In this document: piece after piece, positions 62,705 to 64,000 of the stretch
Numbering within the stretch: the first letter of the stretch is position 1
How the letters are laid out: every line of letters begins with the position of its first letter
NCBI GenBank assembly: GCA_021850985.1
Contig: JAJZJX010000001.1
Span: 121,389 to 185,388 of the forward strand
Length of the DNA stretch: 64,000 nt
Origin: a bacterium
Lineage (GTDB): Bacteria; SZUA-79; Acidulodesulfobacterales; Acidulodesulfobacteraceae
Reading direction: 5' to 3'
Translations under genes and position numbers: made by a program
The notes under the pieces: model-generated
Told to the model about the DNA's origin: nothing
The model's input: the letters and a program-made list of their open reading frames with translations, nothing else
Database searches by the model: none

Positions 62705-62994
62705 AATATCTCAAGAATGTATCGAGCCTTAAATTTTTTGCCGAAAAATGCACTAACTGCTTAGTATGCATAGACGTATGCCCGCACGAAGTATTTAAGC
62801 TTAAAAACAAAAAAGTCGTCGTTGCCGATAAAGATTTATGCATGGAATGCGGCGCCTGCGCTCTTAACTGCAAATACGGGGCTATAGCCGTAAATTCTGG
62901 CGTCGGATGTGCAACAGGCATTATAAACGGGATGCTAACCGGAGGCGAGCCTTCCTGCGATTGCGGCGGCTCAGCGTCTTCCGAATGCTGTTGA
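62701..62994 (+). CDS. hgcB: HgcB 2x[4Fe-4S] ferredoxin
   Basis: CTNCLVCIDVCP and CMECGACALNC; C-terminal Cys pair ECC; ATGA overlap with hgcA. Confidence 0.93.
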   Translation: MKYLKNVSSLKFFAEKCTNCLVCIDVCPHEVFKLKNKKVVVADKDLCMECGACALNCKYGAIAVNSGVGCATGIINGMLTGGEPSCDCGGSASSECC

Positions 62995-63047
62995 CAGTAT
63001 TAAAATCTTGTCTTTATTATTAAATTAACTGAATAGCTCTTAAACTG

Positions 63048-63434
63048 TTACCACACTGTTTTTACGTTATATTTACTTATATAATCGTCAGACGTAATTA
63101 TCTTCATTTTTTCTATGGATGCCTGAGCTATTAAAATTCTATCAAAAGGGTCTTTATGAATTTCGGGAAGCTTAGTAATTGCAAGTGCATGAGGGATAGT
63201 GACGGAAAGAGGAATATATCCGTATTCGGCGATGTTTTCAGCGATAAATTTATTAAGATCTTTTTTTAATTTTAATTTGCCTATAGCTATTTTTATACTT
63301 AATTCCCACACCGAGGCGGAGCTTAAATATATATTGTTTTTACCGTCTTCTATGGTTTTTTTTGCAGATGGCGACAGTTTTATGTCATCGGATGCAAACC
63401 ATAAAAATACATGAGTATCAAGAAGATAATCCAT
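63048..63434 (-). CDS. vapC: PIN-domain toxin (VapC-like)
   Basis: MDYLLDTHVFLWFASDD; HKDPFDRILIAQA. Confidence 0.9.
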   Translation of the reverse strand: MDYLLDTHVFLWFASDDIKLSPSAKKTIEDGKNNIYLSSASVWELSIKIAIGKLKLKKDLNKFIAENIAEYGYIPLSVTIPHALAITKLPEIHKDPFDRILIAQASIEKMKIITSDDYISKYNVKTVW

Positions 63435-63436
63435 AA

Positions 63437-63670
63437 TTATTTGTAAAATTGATTTATAATTTTACTTGGTAACGGTTTGTCTATATCTTCGGAAAATTCT
63501 ATATATTTTTTGAATAAGCCGGATAATCTGTTTTTTTTCTTATTTTCTATAGGTATTATTTTAACTAAAGGCAGTCCCGCTCTGCCTATTATTATTTCTT
63601 CTCCTTCCAAAACATCGTTTATGATTTTTGAAAGGTTAGTCTTTGCTTCGTATATATTAATTTCTTTCAT
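63437..63670 (-). CDS. Phd/YefM-type antitoxin
   Basis: MKEINIYEAKTNLSKIINDVLEGEEIIIGRAGLPLVKIIP; adjacent PIN toxin. Confidence 0.88.
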   Translation of the reverse strand: MKEINIYEAKTNLSKIINDVLEGEEIIIGRAGLPLVKIIPIENKKKNRLSGLFKKYIEFSEDIDKPLPSKIINQFYK

Positions 63671-63892
63671 TTATTATTAAACTCCGTTTCAAAGTTTTTA
63701 TTCCTATACTAATTATTATAGACTAGGTCGTTGGTTAAGTCAATTAAATCTTAACAATAAAAGTTAAAAATATTATAATTTGAACCTATAAGCATGGATA
63801 TAAATTTGCTAATTAAATACCTGTATAAACATCCCATATAAATTTTTATCGAAAAAAAATTCCAACCGGCTGCAAAAAAAACTTGACATTAT

Positions 63893-63924
63893 ACCTAAGT
63901 ATAAGGTGTAAAATATAAATATTC
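63893..63924 (+). promoter_or_regulatory. MerR-family-type promoter, near copy of the merA promoter
   Basis: TTGACA - ttatacctaagtataaggtg (20 nt) - TAAAAT. Confidence 0.75.
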
Positions 63925-63973
63925 GGCAATGAAAAAAATTATAAAATTTAATAAATTAAAAATGGAGGTTTTT

Positions 63974-64000
63974 ATGAAAAACTATTTAAATGCGAAAAAA
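63974..64000 (+). CDS. Start of a further ORF (runs off window)
   Basis: GGAGG then ATG; MKNYLNAKK.. Confidence 0.5.

Overview
AT-rich bacterial chromosome segment around a replication origin. The gene content (korABCD, hgcAB, FDH/Hyf-like complex, ars, DsrE proteins) points to an anaerobic or micro-aerobic, metal- and sulfur-exposed bacterium, possibly Desulfobacterota-like; the taxonomy is inference only. Main blocks: a CDF transporter; a TCA/rTCA-type run (fumarase, sucCD, 2-oxoglutarate:ferredoxin oxidoreductase); the origin region (gyrB-dnaN-dnaA / oriC / rpmH-rnpA-yidD-yidC-mnmE-mnmG); an Nramp transporter; a Hyf/Ehr-like membrane complex whose large subunit lacks the NiFe cysteines; merA; NuoEF-like and FdhA-like subunits; an MNT/HEPN pair; a decayed aldehyde dehydrogenase/DUF779 locus; rsmG; an LbpA-like/thioredoxin/DsrE/HMA cluster; a radical-SAM RiPP-like locus; a multiheme cytochrome; arsRDABC running into hgcAB; and a VapBC-type pair. 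The most notable find is missed by the ORF track. Three homologous 39-aa precursor peptides surround a radical SAM/SPASM protein and a PqqD-like protein, all sharing P(L/M)F-x-E-I-x-A-E-E-F and C32-x2-C35-x2-C38. In one of them an in-frame TGA replaces Cys35 while the homologous tail (KECK*) is kept, which suggests selenocysteine. Also notable: three perfect 16-bp parS sites plus a 15/16 site, hgcAB fused to an ars operon with parS in the arsC tail, twin MerR-type promoters, and recurring palindromic elements, two of them directly in front of start codons.
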